From NCBI RefSeq assembly GCF_003984645.1, contig NZ_RWKI01000027.1, positions 1 to 43,491 on the forward strand: a stretch of 43,491 bases of DNA. Direction: 5' to 3'. Source of the stretch: Variovorax sp. MHTC-1 (GTDB lineage Bacteria; Pseudomonadota; Gammaproteobacteria; Burkholderiales; Burkholderiaceae_C). The notes beneath the pieces are model-generated. The model had not been told where the DNA came from and ran no database searches. It worked only from the letters and a program-made list of their open reading frames with translations. The position numbers and the translations under genes are program-made. Below are positions 16,045 through 25,500 of this stretch, one piece after another (positions within the stretch are counted from its first letter, which is position 1; every line of letters begins with the position of its first letter).

Positions 16045-16524
16045 ATGGCCCAACGCATCAACTACCTCCAGCAATCGCCCGAGCTCTTCAAGAAGTACGT
16101 CGAGTTCCTCAACGCCATCAAGGAAGGTGCCATCGAGGAGCCGATCCGCAACCTCGTGGCAATCAGGACGTCCCAGCTCAACGGCTGCGGCTTCTGCCTC
16201 GACATGCATGTCAAGCAGGCGAGGATCAAGGGAGAGCGCGAGCTGCGCCTCCATCACCTTGCGGCCTGGCGCGAGTCGCCCCTGTTCATCCCGCGCGAGC
16301 GCGCCGCGCTGGCCTGGACCGAGGTACTGACCAAGCTGCCGGAACGGGGCGTGCCCGACGAAATCTACGAGCGCGTTCGCACGCAGCTGTCGGAGAAGGA
16401 GATCTCCGACCTGACCTTCCTGGTGACGTCGACCAACGCCTGGAGCCGTATCAACATTGCCTTCAAGACGGTCCCGGGTTCCGCGGACAAGACCTTCGGC
16501 CTGGACAAGGCCGGCCTGGCCTGA
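16045..16524 (+). CDS. carboxymuconolactone decarboxylase/AhpD-family protein (copy 1)
   Basis: A 159-residue all-helical protein of the CMD/AhpD family. The alkylhydroperoxidase-like active site is visible as NGCGFCLDMHVKQAR (C-x-x-C with a downstream His). These proteins reduce peroxides or act as disulfide reductases. The paralogue at 16958-17437 has the same length and roughly 70% identity, differing mainly in residues 18-45. The ATG at 16045 matches the start of that paralogue; the ribosome binding site is weak. Module B is upstream. Confidence 0.93.
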   Translation: MAQRINYLQQSPELFKKYVEFLNAIKEGAIEEPIRNLVAIRTSQLNGCGFCLDMHVKQARIKGERELRLHHLAAWRESPLFIPRERAALAWTEVLTKLPERGVPDEIYERVRTQLSEKEISDLTFLVTSTNAWSRINIAFKTVPGSADKTFGLDKAGLA

Positions 16525-16546
16525 CGCAACCCCAACCGTCGTGCGC

Positions 16547-16789
16547 CGGGCCGAGCGTGCTTCCCGGAAAGCGTGCCTTCAGTTCGACTGCCGTCTCGCC
16601 GGCCTCCGGCGCGAACGCGGCAACGAACACCAGCGCCTTCTCGATGCGTGCGAGCTCCGGTCGGGATCGATTCGAGCGACGCAGCGCCGCCGATGCTAGT
16701 GACGCTGCGCAGGCGCGGGTAGGCGGCGCGGGGCATCGCCTTGGTGATCCACTTGCACCAGCGAGACGCCCGCTCGAGGAACCATCTGC
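16547..16789 (-). pseudogene. alpha/beta hydrolase relic
   Basis: On the minus strand the segment KALVFVAAFAPEAGETAVEL followed by KARFPGST matches alpha/beta hydrolases of the small esterase group (xALVYVAAFAPxxGE), and an ADGSS piece lies about 50 codons upstream. The nucleophile elbow and the rest are missing or in other frames. It is therefore a decayed gene, between AhpD-like 1 and module D. Confidence 0.5.
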
Positions 16790-16808
16790 CATGCAACGCG
16801 CGGCCGAA

Positions 16809-16879
16809 TTGGTGCACGAAGCGCAACACCGCGGCGCCTTTCGCATGCCTTCCGCACTCGCGGCCCGATACCTACGATC
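16809..16879 (+). promoter_or_regulatory. shared promoter/operator module, copy D (AhpD-like 2 and cytochrome b)
   Basis: TTGGTG at 16809, CCTTCC at 16848 and CCTACGATC at 16871 (39 and 23 base steps), with dyad TTG-N12-CAA. The leader hairpin CCTCAG-ccgca-CTGAGG lies at 16909-16925. GCATGCCTTCCGC and the AGCCGCACTG region are shared with copy C. The gene starts 87 bases after the last block. Confidence 0.83.
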
Positions 16880-16957
16880 CGTGCGGCATCGCGATCCTCG
16901 CGAACGGACCTCAGCCGCACTGAGGACCGGGTCTGCGTGACCCTCCAGGAATCACAC

Positions 16958-17437
16958 ATGAAGCAACGTCTCAACTACATGCAACAGTCGCCGGAGCTCT
17001 TCAAGAAGCTCGTCGAGTTCAGCCAGGTCGTGCACGCCGGCGTGATCGAGCCGGCGATCCAGGAGCTGATCTCGCTGCGCGCGTCGCAGCTCAACGGCTG
17101 CGCCTTCTGCGTCGACATGCACGTCAAGCAAGCCAGGATCCGCGGCGAGCGCGAACTGCGCCTGCACCACGTCGCCGCCTGGCGCGAATCGACGCTGTTC
17201 AGCCCGCGCGAGCGCGCCGCGCTCGCATGGACCGAGGTCCTCACGAGGCTGCCCGACCACGGCGTGCCCGACGACACCTACGACCGCGTGCGCACGCAGC
17301 TGTCGGAGAAGGAGCTCACGGACCTGACCTTCGGCGTGATGGCCATCAATGCATGGAACCGCATGAACGTCGCGTTCCAGACCGCGCCCGGGTCGGCCGA
17401 CAAGGCCTTCGGCCTGGACAAGGCGAAGCTCGCCTGA
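16958..17437 (+). CDS. carboxymuconolactone decarboxylase/AhpD-family protein (copy 2)
   Basis: A 159-residue paralogue of the protein at 16045-16524, with the same active site (NGCAFCVDMHVKQAR) and the same ending (SADKAFGLDKAKLA). AGGA precedes the ATG at 16958; the frame extends seven codons further but the paralogue starts here. The cytochrome b gene follows 50 bases later in the same direction, so both may be read from module D. Predicted role: peroxide or disulfide reduction in the cytoplasm. Confidence 0.93.
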   Translation: MKQRLNYMQQSPELFKKLVEFSQVVHAGVIEPAIQELISLRASQLNGCAFCVDMHVKQARIRGERELRLHHVAAWRESTLFSPRERAALAWTEVLTRLPDHGVPDDTYDRVRTQLSEKELTDLTFGVMAINAWNRMNVAFQTAPGSADKAFGLDKAKLA

Positions 17438-17487
17438 GCCGTCTCGGACCCATCGGCTCGCGGCAAGCAAGAGTAGTCGAGGCACGC

Positions 17488-18861
17488 ATGAAGCGCACCT
17501 TGCCCCGCGCGCTGCTGCACTGGGTCGACCAGCGGTTTCCGCTCACGCGGCTCTGGAACGAGCAATGGGGGCGCTACTACGCACCCAAGAACCTGAACTT
17601 CTGGTATCTCTTCGGCGCGTTCGCCCTGCTGACGCTGGTCATCCAGATCGTGACAGGCATCTTCCTGGTCATGCACTACAAGCCGGATGCGGCGCTGGCC
17701 TTCGCCTCGGTCGAATACATCATGCGGGACGTGCCCTGGGGCTGGCTCATGCGCTACATGCATTCGACTGGCGCGAGCGCGTTCTTCGTCGTGGTCTACC
17801 TGCACATGTTCCGCAGCCTCATGTACGGCAGCTACCGCAGGCCGCGGGAGCTGGTCTGGATCTTCGGCTGTTGCATCTTTCTCACCTTGATGGCAGAGGC
17901 CTTCATGGGCTACCTGCTGCCATGGGGCCAGATGAGCTACTGGGGCGCGCAGGTGATCGTCAATCTGTTCGCCGCCATCCCCTTCATCGGGCCGGACATG
18001 GCGCTCCTGATCCGCGGCGACTACGTGGTGAGCGATGCCACGCTCAACCGCTTCTTCAGTTTCCACGTGATCGCGGTGCCGCTGGTGCTGATCGGCCTGA
18101 TCACCGCGCACCTGATGGCGCTGCACGAGGTCGGATCGAACAACCCCGACGGCATCGAGATCAAGGCGCATCTCGGCGCCGACGGCCATCCCCTGGATGG
18201 GATTCCCTCGCATCCGTACCACACGACGCACGGGCTCTGGGGCACTTCCATCTTCCTCCTGTGCTTCTGCGCCGTGGTGTTCTTCGCTCCCGAGGCCGGC
18301 GGCTATTTCCTCGAGCATGCCAACTTCGTTCCGGCCGATCCGCTCAAGACCCCACCGCACATCGCCCCGGTCTGGTACTTCACGCCGTTCTACTCGATGC
18401 TGCGTGCGACGACGGACACGATGGTGGACGTCCTGTCCCTGATCGTTGGTGCGTCCACCGCGGTTGCACTGATCAAGGCACGCATGGGCACGCTCGCCAA
18501 GGCGTTGCTCCTGGCCGCCGCCATCGTCGCGGTCGTTCTGCTGCGGACACTGGACGCCAAGTTCTGGGGCGTTGTCGTGATGGCCGGCTCGGTGTTGATC
18601 CTGTTCTTCCTTCCATGGCTCGATCGCGCCACCGCAAAGTCGTTGCGCTACCGGCCTGCCTGGCACCGGTACGTGTACGGCGTCTTCGTCGCGTCCTTCC
18701 TCGTGCTGGGCTACTTCGGCTCGAAGCCTCCTTCGGCGCTCGGCAACTACGCTTCGCAGGTGGGAACGATCGTGTACTTCGGTTTCTTCCTGACGATGCC
18801 GTGGTGGAGCAGGCTCGGGCGCGGCAAGGCAGTGCCCGAGCGCGTTTCGTATTCCCATTGA
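17488..18861 (+). CDS. petB: orphan cytochrome b of the bc1 type
   Basis: A 457-residue inner-membrane protein with the cytochrome b N-terminal core (FGAFALLTLVIQIVTGIFLV, HSTGASAFFVVVYLHMFRSL and FHVIAVPLVLIGLITAHLMA carry the haem-ligand His pairs). The C-terminal part carries the Qo-site motif as PVWY (HIAPVWYFTPFYSML) instead of PEWY. Normally petB sits between the Rieske (petA) and cytochrome c1 (petC) genes; neither is here. It may be a second petB serving an alternative quinol-oxidising complex, or a stranded copy. It follows AhpD-like 2 by 50 bases and may be expressed with it. Confidence 0.93.
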   Translation: MKRTLPRALLHWVDQRFPLTRLWNEQWGRYYAPKNLNFWYLFGAFALLTLVIQIVTGIFLVMHYKPDAALAFASVEYIMRDVPWGWLMRYMHSTGASAFFVVVYLHMFRSLMYGSYRRPRELVWIFGCCIFLTLMAEAFMGYLLPWGQMSYWGAQVIVNLFAAIPFIGPDMALLIRGDYVVSDATLNRFFSFHVIAVPLVLIGLITAHLMALHEVGSNNPDGIEIKAHLGADGHPLDGIPSHPYHTTHGLWGTSIFLLCFCAVVFFAPEAGGYFLEHANFVPADPLKTPPHIAPVWYFTPFYSMLRATTDTMVDVLSLIVGASTAVALIKARMGTLAKALLLAAAIVAVVLLRTLDAKFWGVVVMAGSVLILFFLPWLDRATAKSLRYRPAWHRYVYGVFVASFLVLGYFGSKPPSALGNYASQVGTIVYFGFFLTMPWWSRLGRGKAVPERVSYSH

Positions 18862-18960
18862 TCGGGTGCGATGAGAGCAACACTGCGTTGTATGCAATTG
18901 GCTTTTTCTACGCCGCACCAGCGCGTAAATTGCCTGCATGTGATGAGACAGGAGCCTGCC

Positions 18961-19185
18961 ATGACCACCTTATCGATCCACTCGGCACCCGCGTTTCTGC
19001 TGCGATTCCGTTCGCTCTTCCATGAAGGCCGCGGCTACGCCTTCCGCTGCAACGCCGCCGGCCTGGTCGCGATCGACGACCTCGGCGAGCGGGCTCGCAA
19101 CAACTACTTCTTTGCGCGTGCCATGGTCGGCCGCGACTATGCGCCGGCCGAGATCACGCCCGCGCACGCTTCGATGACTCAATAG
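18961..19185 (+). CDS. small hypothetical protein
   Basis: A 74-residue product (LRFRSLFHEGRGYAFRCNAA, then GLVAIDDLGERARNNYFFAR) with AGGAG six bases before the ATG at 18961. It looks globular and soluble, with an Arg- and aromatic-rich core. I recall similar short uncharacterised proteins in Burkholderiales but can assign no function. Single gene. Confidence 0.65.
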   Translation: MTTLSIHSAPAFLLRFRSLFHEGRGYAFRCNAAGLVAIDDLGERARNNYFFARAMVGRDYAPAEITPAHASMTQ

Positions 19186-19337
19186 TCGGCGGGTCGCTTG
19201 CGCGAACCGGCGGTCACGCTCGGCAGCGGCGGCGAACAGCGTCGCTCGGACTTGACGCAGACGTGCAATCGATGCGCAGGTGGCAGGATCGGCGCAGGCG
19301 CGGCTCTCGCGCATGCATCCGAAGGTTGCCACCCACC

Positions 19338-19640
19338 ATGACCTTGCCGTCCCGGTTCTCAAGGCCTCCCTCCCACACCAACGGTCGCACGATTGCCACG
19401 ATGATCGGTGCCACGGGCTGCTTCGTGCTCAAAGACGCATTGTCAATGCATGTCAGCGAGTCCATGCCCTCGGCGCAGCTCATCTTCCCGCGCGGATTGA
19501 TGGCCTCGGCGCTGGTGCTGCTGGTCGCCCACCGGTTGGGCGCGCCGCGCCAGGCGATCCGGCCATCCCGTCGACCATCATCGCCCTCGCCACCGCGTTG
19601 GCCGTCGCCTTGCGCGCCGGCTCCGTGACCCTGCTGAGCG
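19338..19640 (+). pseudogene. EamA/DMT-family transporter, N-terminal relic
   Basis: The frame from ATG 19338 reads IATMIGATGCFVLKDALSMH, VSESMPSAQLIFPRGLMASA and LVLLVAHRLGAP, the first two helices of a drug/metabolite transporter (compare NDALVKxxxxxxPxxQxxFxRG). It then turns into Arg/Pro/Ser-rich sequence, indicating a frameshift or deletion. A full-length gene would need about 290 codons. From 19640 to 19929 nothing else is seen. Confidence 0.65.
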
Positions 19641-19929
19641 GCTGGCAGGCGTTTGCGCTTCGCGCTGGACGCCCAGCCGGAATGACATCCTGGCAACGCG
19701 CGGCGGCACTCGGCAATGAGACGCGCTGCTCTCCAAGGCGCCGGCGCATCGACGAGAGAAGGCGTCGCCGCGCGCTTCGGCTTCCGTTCGCCTCGGCCGA
19801 GCGTTTCGTGACCGGGCCGGTTGCCTGCAAATAGAATGCCGATCCGTTGGTCCGTTGCGGACCTGGTCCGGGGTAGCGAGCCCATTGGAGATCCGGCTCG
19901 AGGCAAGCGCATGACGTGAAAGGAAAGAT

Positions 19930-20667
19930 ATGGACCTGCCCCCACCCGGCGCGGCGCCACATGTGCTCGTGGTCGACGATGACCCGACCATACGCCAGCT
20001 GCTGATCGACTTTCTCGGCGACTACGACTACAAGGTCAGTGCGGTCGCCTCCGGCGCGGAGATGACGCAAGTCCTGACCCGCAGCGCGATTGACCTGCTG
20101 GTCCTCGATGTCCGCCTACCGGACGAGGACGGCATCCAGATCGCCCGCCGGCTTCGCGAGCAGTCCGACCTGGCCATCATCGTCATCACCGGGAGGCGCG
20201 ACGAAGCCGACCGTGTGATGGCGCTCGAGCTCGGCGCCGACGACTACTTGACGAAGCCCTTCTCGCCGCGCGAGCTGCTGGCGCGCGTTCGCGCGCTGCT
20301 GCGTCGCTCGAGGATGCACGCGAGCGTGACCAGGCCTGCATCCGGTGTTCGCGCCTTCCGCTTCGCCGGGTGGGAGCTCAATGTCGGCTTGCGCAGGCTG
20401 TCCACGCCGCAAGGCGAAGTCGTCAGCCTGTCCAACGGCGAGTACAACCTTCTCACGGCCTTTTTAGGTGCGCCGCAGCGCGTGCTGACGCGCGCCCAGC
20501 TGCTCGAGCTCTCCCGCCTGCATGACGACGAGGTCTATGACCGGTCCATCGACGTGAAGATCGGCCGGCTGCGCCGCAAGCTGGAGTCGGAGGGCCGGCC
20601 TCCCCTGATCCGCACCGATCGCGGCGCCGGCTACACCTTCGTTGCGCAGGTCGAGATCTTGCGCTAG
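19930..20667 (+). CDS. OmpR/PhoB-family response regulator
   Basis: A 245-residue two-component regulator. Its receiver domain (HVLVVDDDPTIRQLL, acceptor Asp in LLVLDVRLPDEDG, Thr in IVITGR, Lys in YLTKPFS) is followed by a winged-helix DNA-binding domain (LSNGEYNLLTAFLGAPQRVL, YDRSIDVKIGRLRRKLE, RTDRGAGYTF). AGGAAAG precedes the ATG at 19930. No histidine kinase lies next to it; the nearest is the multidomain protein at 22580-28108. Targets unknown. Confidence 0.95.
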   Translation: MDLPPPGAAPHVLVVDDDPTIRQLLIDFLGDYDYKVSAVASGAEMTQVLTRSAIDLLVLDVRLPDEDGIQIARRLREQSDLAIIVITGRRDEADRVMALELGADDYLTKPFSPRELLARVRALLRRSRMHASVTRPASGVRAFRFAGWELNVGLRRLSTPQGEVVSLSNGEYNLLTAFLGAPQRVLTRAQLLELSRLHDDEVYDRSIDVKIGRLRRKLESEGRPPLIRTDRGAGYTFVAQVEILR

Positions 20668-20888
20668 CGGCTGCATCGCACCGCTTCCAGCGCAGTCATA
20701 TTTCAACTGAAAAGCGCCATCGCAATACTGACATCGTGCGGCTACATCCGGGTCAGACACTGTGCTCTCCCCGATCTGCAGGTGCACGACATGAAAGCCA
20801 TCACGAGCATCCAGGACGCGCAAACGCCGATGGCGCAAGTACGCATTTGCGCACGTGCAGGTCATCGCGTGATCACGGAGCCGCTCAC

Positions 20889-21893
20889 ATGACACCCTCG
20901 ACCGCCCTCTCATCCGGACCCACTCCGCTCACGCCGCGCGCGGACCCGCTGGCGTCCAGCTTCGCCACGAGCTATGCGGGAGTCGTCGCCTTCATCGCCG
21001 TGGTCACGGAAGGCAGCTTCGCCCGCGCCGCCGATCGCCTGGGCATCGGCCGCTCCGCGGTCAGCCGCAGCGTGCAGAAGCTCGAAGACCAGCTGAATGT
21101 CCGGCTCTTTCTTCGCACCACGCGAAGCACGACCCTGACGAGCGAAGGCGACCTCTTCTACGCCAATTGCCACACCGGCGTCGCTCGCATCGTCCAGGCC
21201 GTCGAAGAAATGCGCGACCTACGGCAGGGGCCGCCCCGCGGGCGCCTCCGGATCAGCGCGGGGGTCGGCTTTGGCCGCAAGGTGGTGGCGCCGCTGCTCG
21301 GCGAATTTCGAGCCGCCTACCCCGACGTGTCGATCGACCTGCTTCTGGACGACCGGCCGACCGACTTCATTTCGGACCGCGTGGACATCGCATTTCGCAA
21401 CGGACGCATGGAAGATGCCCAGATCATCGCCAAGCAGCTGATCCCGATGCAGATGCTGGTCTGCGCCTCCCGCGGCTACCAGAAGGCCCACGGACTGCCC
21501 GAGACGGTGGAAGACCTGGTGCATCACCCGTGCATCAACTTCCGCTTCTCGTCGGGCCGGATCTTCGAGTGGGAGTTCAAGGTGGACGGCCAGCTGCGCA
21601 AGTTCCTGCCGCAAGCGAGCGTCAGCTACAACGACCCCGAGCTGGTGCTGCAGGCCGTGCTCGACGGCCATGGCATCGCCCAGATGGCTGGCTACATGAT
21701 CTGCGATTCGCTCAGGTCCGGTGCACTGATTCCTTGCCTGGCGCGCCACGCACCCGATGACCGCGGCCACTACATCTGCTACCTGAGCCGCCAGCACATG
21801 CCTTCGCGCATGCGCGTCTTCATCGACTTCATGACCACCAGAATCCGTGCGTCGGACCTCCAGTGCCTGACGGACTTCAGCAGACCGACCTGA
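20889..21893 (+). CDS. LysR-family transcriptional regulator
   Basis: A 334-residue LysR regulator: winged helix-turn-helix at about residues 33-90 (VAFIAVVTEGSFARAADRLG, SAVSRSVQKLEDQLNVRLF) and a two-lobed effector-binding domain (RGRLRISAGVGFGRKVVAPL through RMRVFIDFMTTRIR). The ATG at 20889 has GGAG nine bases upstream; a longer frame to 20736 is unlikely. It is not divergent from an intact gene, but a relic of an NmrA-type oxidoreductase lies on the opposite strand just after it, implying a former pairing. It is my first candidate for the activator of the seven promoter modules; this is inference only. Confidence 0.93.
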   Translation: MTPSTALSSGPTPLTPRADPLASSFATSYAGVVAFIAVVTEGSFARAADRLGIGRSAVSRSVQKLEDQLNVRLFLRTTRSTTLTSEGDLFYANCHTGVARIVQAVEEMRDLRQGPPRGRLRISAGVGFGRKVVAPLLGEFRAAYPDVSIDLLLDDRPTDFISDRVDIAFRNGRMEDAQIIAKQLIPMQMLVCASRGYQKAHGLPETVEDLVHHPCINFRFSSGRIFEWEFKVDGQLRKFLPQASVSYNDPELVLQAVLDGHGIAQMAGYMICDSLRSGALIPCLARHAPDDRGHYICYLSRQHMPSRMRVFIDFMTTRIRASDLQCLTDFSRPT

Positions 21894-21961
21894 AGGTCGA
21901 AAGCCGCAGCCTTCGATGGCACGCCTGCCTTGGCTTACACGACGACATGAGCGGCCCGGCA

Positions 21962-22060
21962 TCAGCGGGGCCTCTTGTGCCCTGCGAACCAGGTGTCGAA
22001 ATCGAGCGCACCGATGCGAGGGCTGGGGCCCGGCACGAGCGAGTCGTCCTTGAGCTCGGA
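21962..22060 (-). pseudogene. NmrA-like oxidoreductase, C-terminal relic
   Basis: Minus-strand codons from 22057 read ELKDDSLVPGPSPRIG and then DFDTWFAGHKRPR and a stop. This matches the last 30 or so residues of the oxidoreductase at 11214-11969 (ELKDDTLVPG...GFDAWFALPK). The rest of the gene has been replaced by the receiver-protein gene. It is a truncated paralogue next to LysR. Confidence 0.65.
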
Positions 22061-22063
22061 CCA

Positions 22064-22492
22064 TCAGCCGCCAGGGCGCAACAACCGCTCCATCACCCGA
22101 GCCAGTTCGGCAAGCGCAACCGGCTTTTTCAGCACCTCGGCGGCGCCCACCTCGCGGGCCCGGGTCAGCAGGTCGGCGCTCACATGGCCACTGACGATGA
22201 GCGCAGGCAGCTCGGTGCGGATGCTGCGCATCTCGCGGACCAACTCTGTGCCCGACAAGCCGGACATGCGATCGTCCGTGACAACCGCTTCGTACTGCTG
22301 GCCCCCTTGGCGGAAGGCCTCCAATGCCGCCGCGCCGGAACTGAACGCTTCCGCCTGGTAGCCCAGGTCGCGGAGGTTCTCCTGCATGAGGCGCGCAAGC
22401 GCTACCTCGTCATCGACCACGAGCACCTGCTGGCCCGTCCCCTTGGGGTGGCCGCCCCCGTCGATACTGCGCTGCTTCGCTCTGCGCGTCAT
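22064..22492 (-). CDS. stand-alone response regulator receiver protein
   Basis: A 142-residue product that is essentially one receiver domain: QQVLVVDDEVALARLM, acceptor Asp in AVVTDDRMSGLSGTE, Ser in LIVSGH, Lys in EVLKKPVAL. There is no output domain. It resembles the C-terminal receiver of the neighbouring multidomain kinase and lies 87 bases beyond that gene's stop on the same strand, so it may be its phosphoryl-transfer partner. The start is uncertain: ATG at 22492 is used, GTG at 22540 is possible, and neither has a good ribosome binding site. Confidence 0.85.
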   Translation of the reverse strand: MTRRAKQRSIDGGGHPKGTGQQVLVVDDEVALARLMQENLRDLGYQAEAFSSGAAALEAFRQGGQQYEAVVTDDRMSGLSGTELVREMRSIRTELPALIVSGHVSADLLTRAREVGAAEVLKKPVALAELARVMERLLRPGG

Positions 22493-22579
22493 GCAACCAT
22501 TGAATGCGCGCCGAGGCACGGGAATGTGTCTTTCCGTCACCGCTGTGTGTCAATCGACACAATGCGGCTGGAAAGGCCG

Positions 22580-25500
22580 CTACGGATGCAGCACTCTCGC
22601 AAGACTCGTGGCGAGATCATGCGCGAGGAGCGGTTTCTTCAGCACCTCGTCGGCGCCCGCGGCGCGCGCACGCCCCGTCAAACCGCCGCCTACGTAGCCA
22701 CTCATCAGCACGACGGGAATCGAGCTGCGGATGTTCCGCACCTCCTTGATCAGCGTTGCGCCGGACACCTGCGGCATGCGCTCGTCCGTGATCACGGCGT
22801 CGAAGCGCTGCGGGTCGGCGCGGAACGCCGCAAGGGCCGCTGTGCTGGAGGTGAAGCCAACTGCAACGTAGCCGAGCTCCTCCAGGGTACGCGCGGCGAG
22901 TTCCACGAGCGGCTCCTCGTCGTCGACGACCAGCACGCGCTGCCCGTGGCCACGCGGTAGCGCGAGCTCGGCGATGTCTTCGGAATACGTCGCGTCGCCC
23001 GAGCGCGGCAGATAAATTGTGAAGATGCTGCCCTTGCCGATCGTGCTGGCGACATCGATGGCTCCGCCGAGCTGGGTGACGATGCCATGCACCAGGGAAA
23101 GGCCCAAGCCGGTGCCGCTGCCGGCTTCCTTGGTGGTGAAGAACGGATCGAAGATCCGCTCTGCGATCTGCGCTGGGATGCCGACCCCCGTGTCGGCAAC
23201 AACCAGCACGATGTATTCGCCTTGGTTCACGCCCTCGATCGTCGCCGCACGAGCCGTCTCGAAGCGCTCCAGGCGCAGGGTGACGGAAAGCACGCCACCG
23301 TTCGGCATCGCCTGCGCAGCGTTGGTGCCCAGGTTCATCACGACTTGATGGACCTGCGTCGCGTCGCCCAGCAGGGCCGCGTTGCCGGCACAGAGGTCCG
23401 CATCGAGGCGCACCCCGTCGCCCAACTGGGCTGCAAGCAAGTCCAGCGCCTCGCGCACTACCCTCTCCACGTGCACGGCGACACGCTCGGCGACACCGCT
23501 TCGACTGAATGCGAGCACGCGCTCGACCAGCGCGCGGCCGCGCTCGCCTGCGGCCACGATGGCTTCCACATCGCGCCGCAGCCGCGTTCCCGCAGGAGCG
23601 TCGCGCAGCGCCATCTCGCCGTATCCAAGGATCGCGCCGAGGATGTTGTTGAAGTCGTGAGCGATGCCGCCGGCCAGGATACCCATGGCCTCGAGCCGAT
23701 GCGCCTTCTGCAAGTCGGCGTAGAGACGGGCGTTCTCGAGCGCGATCGCCGCCTGCGACGCAATCAAGTCCAGAACGGCGGTGCGCTGCGGCGTGAAGGC
23801 GCGCGCCGCCAGCGGATTCTCCAGGTACAACACGCCGATCAGCGTCGCCTGTTTGAGCAGCGGCAGACACAGAATGGACCGCGCCCGTTGCTGAAGGATA
23901 TACGGGTCCGAGGTAAACGGACCTTGCGCCGCAGCGTCGTCGAGGATGACGCTCTCGTGCGTGCGCAGCACGTAGTGAAAGACGGACTGCGGCAGGCTGC
24001 CCGCGGCGACCGACTGGTCGCGCATCTGCACGTCGACTGCCTCGCCGTCCGCCCTCACCTCCGCCACGATCCAGTGCTCACCGGGCCGCGCAAGCACCAG
24101 CAGTCCGCGCCCCGCGCCGGCATGCGCGATCGCGATGCGCATGAGGGTGTCGAGCATCTTCTCGAGCACGATCTCGCTCGATAGCGCTTGCGATACCTTG
24201 ATCACGGTCGCGAGATCGAGTCTCTCTACCGCCGCTCTGATGGTGCTCGTCGGCGGGATTTCCCGCTCTTCTTCCCGGATGGCCGGATACGCTTCGTCGA
24301 GCTGTCGAACCTTCCCGTCGGCTCCCCACCGCTGGTAGCAATGCCGGGCCCTGCGCAAGTAGAGGGTGCCAATGTCCTCGAAGCCTTGGGCAATATGGAA
24401 GCGGGCGGCCAGTTCATAGGCGAGCGCCTCGTTGTGAGCGAAGTCGTTCTCGCGCGCCGACCTGATCGCCGCTTCGTAAAGGCGCCCGGCATCGAGCTCC
24501 CGGCCCTCGAGGCGTGCAATCTCGGCGCCTACCAGCGCCACCCGGTTCTCGAAGTTCTCCGGGCAGTTGTCCGCCCATGTCTGCTGCTGCTTCTGGTGCG
24601 CAGCCAGAGCCTCGAGATGCTGCCGCCGCGCGTCGCCAGTCGCGCCATCGAGGGATGCCGCTCGCGAGAGTGCACTGAAGAAGTGATACTCCGCTGCTTC
24701 GAAGAACGCGGGAGACGTCCAGATCAGTCGCTGCGCATTCAATGACGCCTCGATCGCGCAGGAATAGTCTCCCGCGAAGAAGCGCGCCTGCAGCTTGCGT
24801 ACCCAATACCAGCATTCCGCGATCACGAGCGCGCGATTGCTGGCCAGATGACGCTCGAACCCGACCTCGTCAAAGCCTTCATGATTGAAGGTGCCGAATT
24901 TCGCCGTCATCCCGCGCAGCGTGCGAATGAAGGCGCGCTGCGTCGAGATAACGTCGATCACCAGACCCATCCGGACATGGGTCGCGAATCCGAGACCGGT
25001 CTCCACTTCACGCTGCACCTCGGCCAAAGGATCGCCGGCGGCGAGGAGATTCGTGTACAGGACGTTGCAGCTGTAGGCGGCATAGGTGAGATCACCGATC
25101 CTGTTCGCGGCGTCGAAGCAGCGACGCTGGAGTTCTCGCCCCTTCTTGACGTGTTTTGTCCACGGCATGACGAGAGTCCCGAAATCCATGCAGGTGCGGG
25201 CTTGATAGCGGTGCAGTCCGCGCTCCTCCACCAGGTCGTAGCCGAGCTTGCCAAACCGGAATCCGCCTTGATAGTTTCCGAAACGAGGTCCGGCGAGCAT
25301 GCCCAGAAACACATAGGCGTAGCACGACGCGTCGCAGTTGCCGTGCTCCAGGCTGAGACTGACCATCCGACAGATCACGAGAGCAAGGAGCCCCGGATCG
25401 GTGTACAGCGCAGGTGCGACGATCTCGGTGAAGACATCCAGAACATCGAGCATCTCCGGATCGGTCATCAAGGGAATGCCAAGCAGTTCCTCGATCTGGC

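Noticed and set aside
22493..22540. GTG at 22540 as the start of the receiver protein
   Set aside because: The extra 16 residues show no receiver similarity and no ribosome binding site; the later ATG is no better supported, so the choice is by domain boundary only.
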